A stretch of 64,000 nt of DNA from assembly GCA_002698425.1 (NCBI GenBank), contig NZXU01000006.1, positions 15,290-79,289 of the forward strand, in the 5' to 3' direction. Under the pieces are notes generated by a model, which saw only the letters and a program-made list of their open reading frames with translations, did no database searches and had not been told where the DNA came from. Shown here in pieces: positions 9,263 to 18,576 of this stretch. Every line of letters begins with the position of its first letter. The first letter of the stretch is position 1. Made by a program: the position numbers and the translations under genes. The DNA comes from Ahrensia sp. (GTDB taxonomy: Bacteria; Pseudomonadota; Alphaproteobacteria; Rhizobiales; Rhizobiaceae).

Positions 9263-10257
9263 GGCGGATCGTCATTCTCCTGATCGTCGTCATCGCCGCC
9301 GCTGGCGCCGGCGCATGGTGGTGGCAAGACCACAACGGCAATGGAAACGGTTCATTGGTCCTTTACGGGAATGTCGACCTGCGTCAGGTCGACCTCGCCT
9401 TCAGCGGCAGCGGTCGGATCGCCGACATACTTGTCGAAGAAGGCGCGGAGGTAAAAAAGGGCGACGTGATCGCCCGTCTGGATACGAGCCTCATCGCGCC
9501 GCAAGTCGCTCAGGCCGAAGCCACGGTGGCGGCGCAGACGGCGACAGTCGCGAAGCTGCACAACGGCTCGCGCCCGGAAGAGATCGCCCAGGCAGAGGCG
9601 AATGTCGACGCCGCGAGAGCCAGCGCCCGCAATGCCGAGCTTAGCTATGATCGCGCCGTCCAGCTCCATGAGGGATCGAACCCGGCCGTGGCGCAAAGCC
9701 AGGTCGACTCGGCCAAGGCCGCCGAGGATTCCGCTGCCGCGCAGCTCGAAGTCGCCCGGCAGGCGCTGGCCCTTGCCAAGGCGGGCCCGCGCGAGGAAGA
9801 CATCGCCGCGGCGGAGGCCCAGCTCAAGGCCACCCAGGCGGCGCTCGATCTGTTGCGCCAGCAACTGAAAGACGCCGAACTCGTCGCGCCGACCGGCGGC
9901 ATCATCCGCTCGCGCCTGCTCGAGCCGGGCGAAATGGCATCGCCCGCCAAACCGGTTGTCTCCATCGCCATCGTCGATCCGAAATGGGTGCGCGCCTATG
10001 TCTCCGAACCTGACCTGCCGAAGGTCGCCCCGGGCGCGGCTGCGAGCGTCACCGTCGATGGTTACGGACAGGCCCTCTCCGGGACCGTCGGTTTCATTGC
10101 GTCGGTGGCGGAGTTCACGCCGCACGCCATCCAGACGGAAGAGCTTCGCACCAGTCTCGTCTACGAGGTGCGCGTGCTGGTCGACGATCCGGACGACACG
10201 CTGCGTCTCGGCATGCCGGCGACCATCCGCCTGACACCGGACGACGCGACGCAATGA
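9259..10257 (+). CDS. ybhG: HlyD-type membrane fusion protein, YbhG-like
   Basis: 332 aa. One N-terminal membrane segment (residues 2-19) anchors it in the inner membrane. A biotinyl-lipoyl half (GNVDLRQVDLAFSGSGRI) is followed by a long alpha-helical hairpin rich in Ala, Gln and Glu (about 75-200), the second lipoyl half (APTGGIIRSRLLEPGE) and a beta-barrel domain. It would link the ABC pump to an outer membrane channel. It overlaps both neighbours by 4 bp, so stoichiometric coupled translation is likely. Confidence 0.9.
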   Translation: MRRIVILLIVVIAAAGAGAWWWQDHNGNGNGSLVLYGNVDLRQVDLAFSGSGRIADILVEEGAEVKKGDVIARLDTSLIAPQVAQAEATVAAQTATVAKLHNGSRPEEIAQAEANVDAARASARNAELSYDRAVQLHEGSNPAVAQSQVDSAKAAEDSAAAQLEVARQALALAKAGPREEDIAAAEAQLKATQAALDLLRQQLKDAELVAPTGGIIRSRLLEPGEMASPAKPVVSIAIVDPKWVRAYVSEPDLPKVAPGAAASVTVDGYGQALSGTVGFIASVAEFTPHAIQTEELRTSLVYEVRVLVDDPDDTLRLGMPATIRLTPDDATQ

Positions 10258-12014
10258 CGGAGAACCCGCGCCCCGCCATCGAAGGCCACGGCATCGGCAA
10301 GCTCTTCAAGCGGGCCGGCGGCGAAATGGTGACCGCTCTCGACGATGTCTCGCTGACCGTCGAACATGGCGGCCTGGCGGCGCTGGTCGGTCCCGACGGC
10401 GCCGGCAAGACGACACTGATCCGGCTGATGGCGGGGCTCATGACCGCCGACGCCGGCAGCCTCAATGTGCTCGGCATCGACATCGCCCGGGATCCCCAGG
10501 CCGTGCAGGACCGGATCGGCTACATGCCCCAGAAATTCGGGCTGTACGAAGATTTGAGCGTTCAGGAGAACCTCGATCTCTATGCGGATCTGCACGGCGT
10601 GACGCTCGAGGACCGCAAGCGCGCCTATCCGCAGCTCATGGACATGACCGCGCTCGGACCGTTCACCAGGAGACAGGCCGGACGCCTTTCGGGCGGCATG
10701 AAGCAGAAGCTCGGCCTCGCCTGCACGCTGGTCAGGGCGCCCGACCTGCTGCTGCTTGACGAGCCGACGGTCGGTGTCGATCCGCTGTCGCGACGCGAAT
10801 TGTGGGAGATCATCCTGCACCTCGTCCGCGAACAGGGCCTGACGGTGCTGATCAGCACCTCCTATCTGGACGAGGCGGAGCGCTGCGCGCGTGCGGTCGT
10901 CATGCATGAGGGCAAGGTACTGGCCAAGGGGCCGCCCGGATCGATAACCGAGGTCGCAGCCGAGCGAGCGTTTCTGGCCTCTCCGCCCGACGGGCAGCCG
11001 GCGCGCCTGCTGCAGACCCGCCTGCTCGACGATCCCGGCATTACCGATGCCGTGCCGCAGGGCGGCCGCGTAAGGGTGGTCAAAGCTTCGGCCGGCGCTG
11101 ACGATCCCGCCGGCATCGAACTGACCGCCGTGGAGCCGCGTTTCGAGGACGGCTTCATGGCGTTGCTGCACAAGGCCGCCGACACCGGCGATTCGAAGTC
11201 GATGTCGCTCGGCCACACGGCAAAGCGCCGCAATGGCGACACGGTGGTCGAGGTCGACGATCTGGTGCGCAAGTTCGGGACCTTCACCGCCGTCGACCAT
11301 GTGAGTTTCGCAGTCAAGACCGGCGAGATCTTCGGCCTGCTCGGCCCAAACGGGGCCGGCAAGACCACCACTTTCCGCATGTTGTGCGGACTATTGCCGG
11401 CCAGCGACGGCACGCTGCGCGTCGCCGGGGTCGACCTCAGGAAGGCGCGGGCCTCGGCGCGGCAACGCGTCGGCTATGTGGCGCAGAAGTTTTCTCTCTA
11501 CGGCCAGCTGTCGGTCACCCAGAACCTGGAATTCTTCGCCGGCGCCTATGGCTTGTCCGGCCGCCGCCGCAAGGAACGCATCGCCTGGGCCATGGACCAG
11601 TTCGAACTCTCCGAATTGGCGAAACTGCCGAGCGGGCAATTGCCCGGCGGTTACCGGCAACGCCTGGCCATGGCCGCCGCGCTCCTTCACGAGCCGGAAA
11701 TCCTGTTTCTCGACGAGCCGACGAGCGGCGCCGATCCGCTGGCCCGCCGCGAATTCTGGCAGCGCATCACGTCGCTCGCCGAGGAAGGCGTCACCGCCAT
11801 CGTCACGACGCATTTCATGGAAGAGGCCGAATATTGCGATCGCGTCATCATCCTCGACGCCGGCCAGGTGCTGGCGCGCGGCACGCCCGCTGAAATCCGC
11901 GCCCATGCGCCGGAGAGCGAAGGCCGCGAACCGACCATGGAAGACGCCTTCATCGCCATCGTCGAGGAAGCGCGGCGCGACCATGGCCGCCCCGGCGAGA
12001 GGAGCGCGGCATGA
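10254..12014 (+). CDS. ybhF: ABC transporter ATP-binding protein with two fused nucleotide-binding domains, YbhF-like
   Basis: 586 aa with two complete ABC domains. Domain 1 (about 8-235) has Walker A GPDGAGKTT, signature LSGGMKQKL and Walker B LLLLDEPT. Domain 2 (about 325-560) has GPNGAGKTT, a non-canonical signature LPGGYRQRL and ILFLDEPT. A non-LSGGQ second signature is usual for this family. It powers the two downstream permeases. Starts with ATG inside the ybhG stop (ATGA) and ends the same way into ybhS. Confidence 0.92.
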   Translation: MTENPRPAIEGHGIGKLFKRAGGEMVTALDDVSLTVEHGGLAALVGPDGAGKTTLIRLMAGLMTADAGSLNVLGIDIARDPQAVQDRIGYMPQKFGLYEDLSVQENLDLYADLHGVTLEDRKRAYPQLMDMTALGPFTRRQAGRLSGGMKQKLGLACTLVRAPDLLLLDEPTVGVDPLSRRELWEIILHLVREQGLTVLISTSYLDEAERCARAVVMHEGKVLAKGPPGSITEVAAERAFLASPPDGQPARLLQTRLLDDPGITDAVPQGGRVRVVKASAGADDPAGIELTAVEPRFEDGFMALLHKAADTGDSKSMSLGHTAKRRNGDTVVEVDDLVRKFGTFTAVDHVSFAVKTGEIFGLLGPNGAGKTTTFRMLCGLLPASDGTLRVAGVDLRKARASARQRVGYVAQKFSLYGQLSVTQNLEFFAGAYGLSGRRRKERIAWAMDQFELSELAKLPSGQLPGGYRQRLAMAAALLHEPEILFLDEPTSGADPLARREFWQRITSLAEEGVTAIVTTHFMEEAEYCDRVIILDAGQVLARGTPAEIRAHAPESEGREPTMEDAFIAIVEEARRDHGRPGERSAA

Positions 12015-13177
12015 GCGAGACCGGCCCGTCCTCCCCCGCCCCCGACGCGAGCAGTCATGGCGGCCGCATGCGGCGCGTAAAGGCGCTTATCGTGAAGGAG
12101 AGCCGTCAGATCATGCGCGATCCGAGCAGCATCGCGCTCGGTATCGTCATGCCGGTGATCCTCATCCTGCTGTTCGGCTACGCCCTGTCGCTCGACGTCA
12201 GGAATGCGCCGATCGCTTTGGTGATCGAGCAGCCCTCGGAAATGGCCAGCGAAATTTCAGCGGGCTTCCGCCTGTCGCCCTATTTCGACGCGCGGACCGT
12301 GACCTCGATGGCCGAGGCCGAGACACTCATGCAGGCCCACGAGGTCGACGGCATCGTCCATCTTCGCGCCGATTTCGCGCGCAAGGTCGGCGCCGGAGAC
12401 GCCACCGTTCAAGTCCTGCTTCACGGAACCGACGCCAACACGGCGCGCATCATCGAACGTTACGTGCTCGGCGCGATCGGGATGGCCTCGCGGCGTCTCA
12501 GGGACGAAGGCATGCCCGTTGTCGGCAACGGCCCGGTCCGGCTGGAGAGCCGCATCTGGTACAACGAGAATGGCAACAGCCAGTATTTCCTCGTCCCGGG
12601 CCTGATCGTGTTGATCATGACGCTGACAGGCGCCTTTCTCACCGCGCTCGTCATGGCGCGCGAGTGGGAGCGCGGGACGCTGGAGGCGATCTTCGTGACG
12701 CCCGTCAGGGCCTCGGAGATCCTGCTCGGCAAGATCGTGCCCTATTTCGGCCTGGGCATGGTCGGCTTCGCGCTTTGCGTCGTTGCGGCCCTGCTGCTGT
12801 TCCACGTGCCGTTGCGCGGCTCGTTCAGCGTGCTCACCGGCGTATCCATGCTCTACATGCTGGTTTCGGTCGGCTTCGGGCTTTTCATTTCCTCGGTGAC
12901 AAAAAGCCAGTTCGTCGCCTCGCAGATCGCGCTGATCGCGTCCTTCCTGCCTGCGATGCTGCTCTCCGGCTTCCTGTTCGACATCCGCTCCATGCCGTTC
13001 GCCCTGCAGATTTTCACCCAGATCCTGCCGGCGCGCCATTTCGTGACGCTCCTGCAGACGATCTTCCTGGCGGGCGACATCTGGCGCGTGATCCTGCCGG
13101 CCACGGGAGTGCTGACGCTGATGGCGCTCGTCCTGTTTGCCGCAACGCTGCGCGCGACGCGCAAGAAACTCGCCTGA
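12011..13177 (+). CDS. ybhS: ABC-2 type permease, YbhS-like
   Basis: 388 aa. After a short cytoplasmic N-terminus there is a membrane segment (IALGIVMPVILILLFGYALS), a large periplasmic domain (about 65-190) and a C-terminal cluster of five membrane helices containing EWERGTLEAIFVTPV, the hallmark cytoplasmic loop of ABC-2 permeases. It should pair with the next gene to form the membrane channel. Coupled to ybhF by a 4-bp overlap. Confidence 0.9.
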   Translation: MSETGPSSPAPDASSHGGRMRRVKALIVKESRQIMRDPSSIALGIVMPVILILLFGYALSLDVRNAPIALVIEQPSEMASEISAGFRLSPYFDARTVTSMAEAETLMQAHEVDGIVHLRADFARKVGAGDATVQVLLHGTDANTARIIERYVLGAIGMASRRLRDEGMPVVGNGPVRLESRIWYNENGNSQYFLVPGLIVLIMTLTGAFLTALVMAREWERGTLEAIFVTPVRASEILLGKIVPYFGLGMVGFALCVVAALLLFHVPLRGSFSVLTGVSMLYMLVSVGFGLFISSVTKSQFVASQIALIASFLPAMLLSGFLFDIRSMPFALQIFTQILPARHFVTLLQTIFLAGDIWRVILPATGVLTLMALVLFAATLRATRKKLA

Positions 13178-13186
13178 GGTGCGACC

Positions 13187-14305
13187 GTGAGAGACAGCCT
13201 TCTGCGTGTCGCCAGTCTTGTCCGCAAGGAGGTCCTCGCCCTGCTGCGAGACCCGCGCAGCCGCGTCATCCTCTTCGTGCCGCCTTTGCTGCAATCCCTG
13301 CTGTTCGGCTATGCCGCAACCTTCGACCTGAACCACGCACCCTATGCGGTCTATGACGAGGACCGAAGCGCCGCCTCCGCGGATCTGCTGGCGCGCATGG
13401 ACGGTTCGGGCGTGTTCGAACGCGTTGCGACGATCCGGCGATCGTCCGACATCGCCCGCCTGATTGACGACCGCGACGCATTGCTGGTGTTGCGCATCGG
13501 GCCCGATTTCGAGCGCAAGATCTCCGCCGGACAGCAGGCCGATATCCAGCTGATTGCCGATGGCCGCAACTCCAATACAGCCGGAACCGCCGTCAGCTAT
13601 GTGAGCGCGATCGTCAGCGGCTTCAACGCGGATTGGCGCGCCGCGCACGACATGCCCGATCCGCCGGTCACGACCAGCGTGCGCGCCTGGTACAATGGCA
13701 ATCTCGAAACCAGCTGGAACATGATACCCGGCATGATCGGCACCATAACCATGTTGCAGGTGCTGCTTCTCACCGCGCTCTCGGTGGCGCGCGAGCGGGA
13801 GGACGGCACGTTCGACCAGTTGCTCGTTACACCAATCCGCCCGTCTGAAATCATGCTCGGCAAGGCCCTGCCCTCGACGGTGATCGGCCTGATCCAGGCG
13901 ACGATCATCCTGCTGGTCGCACAACTCTGGTTCCGGATTCCATTCGCCGGTTCGTTCGTAACCCTCTATGCCGGGCTCATCCCCTTCGTGATCGCCAGCG
14001 TCGGCATCGGGCTCTTCATTTCCTCGCTGGTTGCGAGCATGCAGCAGGCGATGCTGTTCTCCTTCATCCTGCTGATGCCCTTCATCCTGCTGTCGGGACT
14101 GGCGACACCGATCGCCAACATGCCGGACCTGTTCCAGTGGATCACGCTGATCGACCCGTTGCGCTATGCGCTCGACATCACGAGGCGGGTCTATCTGGAG
14201 GGAGCGGGTCTCGGCCAGCTGATGGGCGACATCTGGCCGATGCTCCTGATTGGCGCGGTAACGCTGCCGATCGCGGCATGGATGTTCCGCAACCGGCTTA
14301 CGTGA
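13187..14305 (+). CDS. ybhR: ABC-2 type permease, YbhR-like
   Basis: 372 aa starting at GTG 13187, nine bases after the ybhS stop. It has the same topology as ybhS: an N-terminal helix, a periplasmic domain with NGNLETSWNMIPG, then helices with the loop REREDGTFDQLLVTPI. It completes a YbhGFSR-type exporter; in E. coli that pump affects sensitivity to some antibiotics and Na+/Li+. Last gene of the operon; a hairpin with a T run follows at once. Confidence 0.9.
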   Translation: MRDSLLRVASLVRKEVLALLRDPRSRVILFVPPLLQSLLFGYAATFDLNHAPYAVYDEDRSAASADLLARMDGSGVFERVATIRRSSDIARLIDDRDALLVLRIGPDFERKISAGQQADIQLIADGRNSNTAGTAVSYVSAIVSGFNADWRAAHDMPDPPVTTSVRAWYNGNLETSWNMIPGMIGTITMLQVLLLTALSVAREREDGTFDQLLVTPIRPSEIMLGKALPSTVIGLIQATIILLVAQLWFRIPFAGSFVTLYAGLIPFVIASVGIGLFISSLVASMQQAMLFSFILLMPFILLSGLATPIANMPDLFQWITLIDPLRYALDITRRVYLEGAGLGQLMGDIWPMLLIGAVTLPIAAWMFRNRLT

Positions 14306-14306
14306 G

Positions 14307-14324
14307 CCGATCCCTATCGGTTTT
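14307..14324 (+). terminator. Rho-independent terminator after ybhR
   Basis: CCGAT-CCCT-ATCGG stem followed directly by TTTT, starting 2 bp after the ybhR stop codon. The stem is short, so strength is uncertain. Confidence 0.6.
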
Positions 14325-14573
14325 CGAAATAAGGCCGATCCGCCCTGTCAAGGAACCACGTGCCAACAGGCTTGCTCCGACGTGGCAGTCAGAGCATGGG
14401 GTCAGTATGTCGACGCGACCTTGGAGGTCGAGCGTCTTCGGGGCCGCTGGCTCCCGTGTTCTTTTAAACGGGTCAATGCCAAGCATTACGCGGGGAACAG
14501 GACCGGCGACACGGAAACAGCGCTGGTGTCCACATCCAGGCGCGCCAATTTCCCGAATTGCGGTGAGGATAGA

Positions 14574-14590
14574 TGGCGGAGAGGAAGGGA
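14574..14590. repeat. Left attachment-site copy (17 bp of tRNA-Ser 3' end)
   Basis: TGGCGGAGAGGAAGGGA, identical to 54353-54369. The match stops exactly on both sides (A before and C after here; C before and T after at the tRNA). It is not part of a complete tRNA: the bases to its right do not form a T-arm or anticodon arm. Confidence 0.8.
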
Positions 14591-14654
14591 CTCTCCCCCA
14601 TACCGAGTTGTTTCCCGCGTTTCCGACGATACAAGCGCGTCGCCGCCGGATCAA

Positions 14655-14686
14655 CGATACACGCTCGTGTACACCACCCGATACAC
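14655..14686. repeat. Three CGATACAC-type repeats, 12-bp period (candidate integrase arm sites, left)
   Basis: CGATACAC at 14655 and 14679 with a degenerate copy (GTGTACAC) exactly between at 14667, giving a 12-bp period. A further partial CGATACA lies at 14627. The same three-copy, 12-bp-period array is at 54221-54252 near the other island end. Tyrosine integrases bind arm sites flanking the core with their N-terminal domain; that role is inferred. Confidence 0.5.
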
Positions 14687-14738
14687 GGATCTCAAGGATC
14701 TACTTGAGATCGCTGGGAATTTGCGAAAACCGGAGTCT

Positions 14739-14751
14739 CGAAAAGTTTTCG
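14739..14751. repeat. Dispersed inverted repeat, copy 1 (CGAAAA-G-TTTTCG)
   Basis: Six-base arms around a single G, in non-coding DNA near the left island end. Other copies are at 30525, 38253, 42868 and 53628. Confidence 0.55.
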
Positions 14752-14904
14752 CGGACGCAGCCCCAAACGCTACTGCGGCCGGAAGGCACTGTCATAAAGC
14801 AGTGCGCCCAGCTATGTCCGCCTGGCTCCTGAGATTGACATGGCGAGCGTCCGCGCGGCGCTCGGTGCAGAACCTAAGCGCGGGTCCGTGCCCTCACGTG
14901 ATAT

Positions 14905-16089
14905 TCAACGAACCGCCATGTAGGCGTATCGCGAACCGAACAATACGAAAGCGACCATCCAGAGTGAGCCGCTTGCTACGAGCAGCGCCGAAGCCGGCTC
15001 CACAGCGTATGCAAAGCGCAGGATCACGCTGATGACGAGAGCCGCATAGATCGCAAGGATCATGCCATCCGCATGCAGTTTCCGCCCGGTGTGCCCGAGG
15101 CTCGCGCGGGTCATGACCGCCACCGTCATCATGGCGATCGCGCCGGCGGTCAGAAGATGCAGGGCCCCGGCTGGCGGGACGAGATCCGGCGTACCGATTG
15201 ATAGCGCCACCGCGATCATGCCCGCCGGCACGAAGGCGTAGGCCACGTGCAAGACCGCCACCAGTCCTTCGGAAAACGTTTGCCAGCCCTTCCAGCGAGC
15301 CAGACGGACAAGGTTGAGCAAGCCGGCCAGAGCTAAGGCCATGGCTGCGACCAAGCTTTCAGGTGCGCCTATCCATATCAGGAATGCTGCGGCGGATGCC
15401 GCAATGGTCAATCCGTCAAAGCGGCCGAAGGGAACGGGAAAGGATTTCGAACGATTCTGCGCAAGCCAATTCCGGGTGAAGCTCGGGATAACCCGCCCGC
15501 CGATCAGCATGATCAAAAGCAGGATGACAGCGATCCCGCCTCGCCGGCTGTAATCGGTCGTTCCGGTCGTCGCGGCTTCATAGTGAAACGCGATGTTGGC
15601 GCCGGCGAACAGCGTTACCAGCGCCAACACGCGCAAGTTTCGATAGCTGCGGCCGACGACAAGTTCCCGTGCGATCACGAAGATCAACCAGACGGGAAAC
15701 GCCAGGTCGAACACAGCAACCAGCAATGCATTCGAGTCACCGGACACCGTGACGGCAATACGCCCGGCGACCCAAATCAGGAACAGGATCAGCAATCGCC
15801 AGCCGGAGACCGGAAGCCGCTTCGTCCAGTTCGGCACCGCGGTCAGAAGGAAGCCGGCGATCACCGCTCCGGTATAGCCGAACAGGAGTTCGTGTATGTG
15901 CCAATCCACCAGTCCGAAGGCCGGGCTAATGACACTGACGCCGGAAAGCACGGCCACGAAGATCGCCATCACCAGCGCCGCCCAAGTCGCGGCGGCGAGG
16001 AAGAAGATCCGGAATCCCTGCCGCAGGATGGCAGGCATGTCCGCATGCCGGGCGGCAATTCGCTCGCCGGTTTTCAGAACGCGCGCCAT
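14905..16089 (-). CDS. nnrS: NnrS family heme/copper membrane protein
   Basis: 394 aa, almost entirely membrane helices (about 12 segments). Begins with a short cytoplasmic stretch, then AAATWAALVMAIFVAVLSGV, and contains the NnrS-typical WHIHELLFGYTGAVIAGFLL (histidines near residue 65) and GGRVIPSFTRNWL. NnrS proteins are linked to nitric oxide stress and denitrification and are under NNR/FNR control in other alphaproteobacteria. It is the last gene of the nar operon, 27 bp after the DUF2478 gene, and fits a role in coping with NO or nitrosative stress formed during nitrate reduction. Confidence 0.9.
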   Translation of the reverse strand: MARVLKTGERIAARHADMPAILRQGFRIFFLAAATWAALVMAIFVAVLSGVSVISPAFGLVDWHIHELLFGYTGAVIAGFLLTAVPNWTKRLPVSGWRLLILFLIWVAGRIAVTVSGDSNALLVAVFDLAFPVWLIFVIARELVVGRSYRNLRVLALVTLFAGANIAFHYEAATTGTTDYSRRGGIAVILLLIMLIGGRVIPSFTRNWLAQNRSKSFPVPFGRFDGLTIAASAAAFLIWIGAPESLVAAMALALAGLLNLVRLARWKGWQTFSEGLVAVLHVAYAFVPAGMIAVALSIGTPDLVPPAGALHLLTAGAIAMMTVAVMTRASLGHTGRKLHADGMILAIYAALVISVILRFAYAVEPASALLVASGSLWMVAFVLFGSRYAYMAVR

Positions 16090-16116
16090 GTCGCCGCCGC
16101 ACTCCCTACCAGGCGT

Positions 16117-16662
16117 TCAGGCTGCATCACGGGTTCGCCTTCGCACTGCGGTGGAACCTAGCGCCCACTGCGTAACCGCCTCCGCATCCGGCGGGAGGAA
16201 CGTGCCGATACCGGCGGTAAATTCGCTCCAGGCCGGCTCGTATGTTTCGCGGACAGCGGTCAGTACCGGCACGCCGAGACCGCAGGCGCTTTCGATCACG
16301 CTGCGGAAGCCGTGACCGTCGGATTCCCCTTTGCCGAAACGGTTCAATACCAGCAGTTCGGTACTGGGCCGGATGGCCGACAAAAGCCGTCCGGAAATAT
16401 CCGCCAGCGCTTGCGGGTCGAGGCGGCATCCCCGCGATCCCGCGCCGAGCGCTTGCGTGATGCGCAATTGCTCGCCGCTGGAGACATCCTCCAGGAATGT
16501 CGCGGGACAGCAACCCGGCCCGTCCGGCGTCTCGCGTTGAAGATAGCCAGCGGCCGAATAGCCGCGCGACTGGACAGCGCGCACGACCGTTTCAAGAACT
16601 TCGTCGATACGGTCGCCATCGCCGAACCGCACCGCGGCGATGGCGAGCTGATGATCCGTCAT
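16117..16662 (-). CDS. DUF2478 family protein, probable molybdenum-cofactor-associated
   Basis: 181 aa from ATG 16662, which has a GGAG ribosome site 7 bp upstream and overlaps the moeA stop by 4 bp (ATGA). An in-frame extension to 16851 runs back through moeA and is unlikely. Sequence features are RGYSAAGYLQRE near residue 32, CRLDPQALADISG, ELLVLNRFGKGESDGHGFR and VPVLTAVRETYEPAWSEF. DUF2478 proteins are nucleotide-binding-like proteins often found beside molybdenum transport and molybdoenzyme genes. The position between moeA and nnrS supports a role in molybdenum cofactor supply; the biochemical activity is unknown. Confidence 0.8.
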   Translation of the reverse strand: MTDHQLAIAAVRFGDGDRIDEVLETVVRAVQSRGYSAAGYLQRETPDGPGCCPATFLEDVSSGEQLRITQALGAGSRGCRLDPQALADISGRLLSAIRPSTELLVLNRFGKGESDGHGFRSVIESACGLGVPVLTAVRETYEPAWSEFTAGIGTFLPPDAEAVTQWALGSTAVRRRTRDAA

Positions 16663-17969
16663 AGGAAATCTCCATTCGAAGAACCCGTCACTTGCGGGCA
16701 GAAAGCAAGAAAGCCAAGCGGGTCCCCCGGCGCGACCTGCGCCTGCCCGGCAGGGATAACGACAAGTCCGTCGGCTTGGCCCAGCGCATGGAGCGTTCCG
16801 GAACTGCCATTTCCCAGCGCCTCGACGACCGGCAGGCCTTCCGGCGACCACGAGGCAATCCGGGCCGGCACGTATTCCGTACGTCCCGTCTTGCGGTGTG
16901 CCGAATATCCGGCAAGCGCGCGTGTTGCGCCGCCTTTCGGTTGATTTGCGCCGCCGAGACGCAGGATCTGTTCGCGCACGAACAGCTCGAAGCTGACGAA
17001 TGCCGATAGGGGATTGCCTGGCAGTCCGAAATAGGCGGTTTTGCCGAGCGTGCCGAAAAAGGCCGGCTTGCCGGGCTTCAACGCAACCTTCCAGGCATGG
17101 ACCGTGCCGCCGGCCTCCACGAAAGCCGGCCGGATGAAATCACGCCCGCCGGCCGATACCGCGCCGGAGGAAAGCAACAAATCGAACTCGCCCGCATGAC
17201 GCGAGAAGAACCGGACTGTCGCGGCGGGATCATCGTCGACGATGCCGAGATCGATGACCTCGGATCCGGCGCTTTCTGCAAGCGCGATCAGCATGGGCCG
17301 GTTCGCATCGAAAATTCGCCCCTCTTCCGGTGCGGCTTGCGAAACCAGTTCGCTGCCGGTCGAGAAGATGCCGACACGCGGACGCCGAAATACATCCAGC
17401 GCGGTGTAACCGTTTGCCGCGAGCAAGCCGACATGGCGCGGTTCGACCCCGGTGCCGGCCGCGACGAGCAGCGCATCGCGCCCGATATCGGAACCACGGC
17501 GGCGGATGTTCTCGCCGGAACGCGGACGATGCCCCACAGTGACGAAAGCGCCCTCGTCCTCGCAGTCCTCGATCATCACCACGGCATCGGCGCCCGCAGG
17601 AACCGGCGCGCCAGTGTAAATCCGTTTCGCCATTCCTTCCGCCCACTCGTCAGCAAGCGCATGGTCGCCCGCGGCAACCGTTGCCAGGACGGCCAGGCGC
17701 CAAGGCCCCTCCCCGCTCAGATCGGCAACGCGAACGGCGAAACCGTCCATCGCCGACTGGTCGAAGAACGGCATCGGGCGTGGCGCGCGGATATCGCGAG
17801 CGGATACCCTTCCGGCTGCATTGCCAAGCAGCACCGGCTCCATTTCGCGAACCGGAGCGACCAGAGAGCGGGCAATGGCGGTGGCTTGCGCGACGCTCAG
17901 CATGCTTTCCAGATGGCGCGGATCGTCGCAGCCGCAGCATAGGGTGGCGACAGCGCTATGAATGGTCAT
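16659..17969 (-). CDS. moeA: Molybdopterin molybdenumtransferase MoeA
   Basis: 436 aa from ATG 17969, preceded by GGGGAGGA; the open frame extends upstream to 18029 but inside the carbonic anhydrase gene. MoeA features are present: FDQSAMDGFAVR (about 77-88), RIYTGAPVPAGADAVVMIED, the GSELV motif in the MoCF-like domain, FSRHAGEFDLLLSSGAVSAG and GLPGNPLSAF. It inserts molybdate into adenylated molybdopterin, required for NarG. It starts 14 bp before the carbonic anhydrase stop and ends overlapping the DUF2478 gene, so the operon is tightly packed. Confidence 0.94.
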   Translation of the reverse strand: MTIHSAVATLCCGCDDPRHLESMLSVAQATAIARSLVAPVREMEPVLLGNAAGRVSARDIRAPRPMPFFDQSAMDGFAVRVADLSGEGPWRLAVLATVAAGDHALADEWAEGMAKRIYTGAPVPAGADAVVMIEDCEDEGAFVTVGHRPRSGENIRRRGSDIGRDALLVAAGTGVEPRHVGLLAANGYTALDVFRRPRVGIFSTGSELVSQAAPEEGRIFDANRPMLIALAESAGSEVIDLGIVDDDPAATVRFFSRHAGEFDLLLSSGAVSAGGRDFIRPAFVEAGGTVHAWKVALKPGKPAFFGTLGKTAYFGLPGNPLSAFVSFELFVREQILRLGGANQPKGGATRALAGYSAHRKTGRTEYVPARIASWSPEGLPVVEALGNGSSGTLHALGQADGLVVIPAGQAQVAPGDPLGFLAFCPQVTGSSNGDFL

Positions 17970-18576
17970 GGCATTCCTCCCCTTGATGTCCGCTGCAACC
18001 GCATTCGAGGTCGCGGATGAGGCCGTCATTGAGTCCGTAGACCCAGCCGTGAATCGCCAGACCCTTGCCGCGCTTCCATGCAGACTGGATGATCGGCGTG
18101 CGCGACAGGCCCTCCACCTGTGCAGCGATGGACAGTTCGCACAGCCGGTTCAGACGGGTATCCGGATCGAGAACCGGGGTGAGTTCGCCATCATGCGCGT
18201 CAGCGACGTCGCGGATCGGCTGCAACCAGTGATCGATAATGCCGTGACGGTGACCGTCCATGGCGGCTCGCACGCCGCCGCAGCCGTAATGGCCGCAAAC
18301 GATGATGTGCTTGACCTCCAGCGTCTCGACCGCGAATTCCAGCACGGACAGAAGGTTGAGATCGGCGCGATGGACGAGATTGGCGACATTGCGATGGACG
18401 AAGACCTCGCCTGGTTCCAGGCCGGTGATGACATTCGCCGGAACGCGGCTGTCGGAACAGCCGATCCAGAGATATTCCGGCCGTTGCAGGGCAGAAAGCC
18501 GGCGGAAATAGTCGGGATCCTCGCTAACCTTCCCGGTCGCCCATCGGATATTGTGGTCAAGCAGATCAGTTAGCAT
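17956..18576 (-). CDS. can: Beta-class carbonic anhydrase
   Basis: 206 aa. Zinc ligands and active-site motifs are clear: CSDSRVP (Cys and Asp near residue 40), then HYGCGGVRAAM (His and Cys near residue 97). It interconverts CO2 and bicarbonate in the cytoplasm. Its start overlaps the hemerythrin gene by 11 bp and its end overlaps moeA. A carbonic anhydrase inside a nitrate reductase operon is unusual; it may serve pH or CO2 balance during anaerobic growth, which is inference. Confidence 0.93.
   Translation of the reverse strand: MLTDLLDHNIRWATGKVSEDPDYFRRLSALQRPEYLWIGCSDSRVPANVITGLEPGEVFVHRNVANLVHRADLNLLSVLEFAVETLEVKHIIVCGHYGCGGVRAAMDGHRHGIIDHWLQPIRDVADAHDGELTPVLDPDTRLNRLCELSIAAQVEGLSRTPIIQSAWKRGKGLAIHGWVYGLNDGLIRDLECGCSGHQGEECHDHS

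Larger units (their letters stand above)
14591..14904. other. Island left end, non-coding
   Basis: About 310 bp between the left attachment repeat and the end of nnrS. It holds the GATACAC-type repeats and one copy of the dispersed GAAAA-S-TTTTC inverted repeat. Short plus-strand open frames cross it, but none has a ribosome binding site or recognisable product. Upstream, 14325-14573 also shows no gene. Confidence 0.5.

Noticed and set aside
12257..13924. 555-codon minus-strand frame opposite the ybhS/ybhR genes
   Set aside because: Antisense shadow, Gln/Asp/Arg-rich, no homologous features.
14382..15032. 216-codon plus-strand frame across the left island end
   Set aside because: Runs through the attachment repeat and into nnrS antisense; no ribosome site or domain. 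Its RYT repeats come from the GATACAC array.
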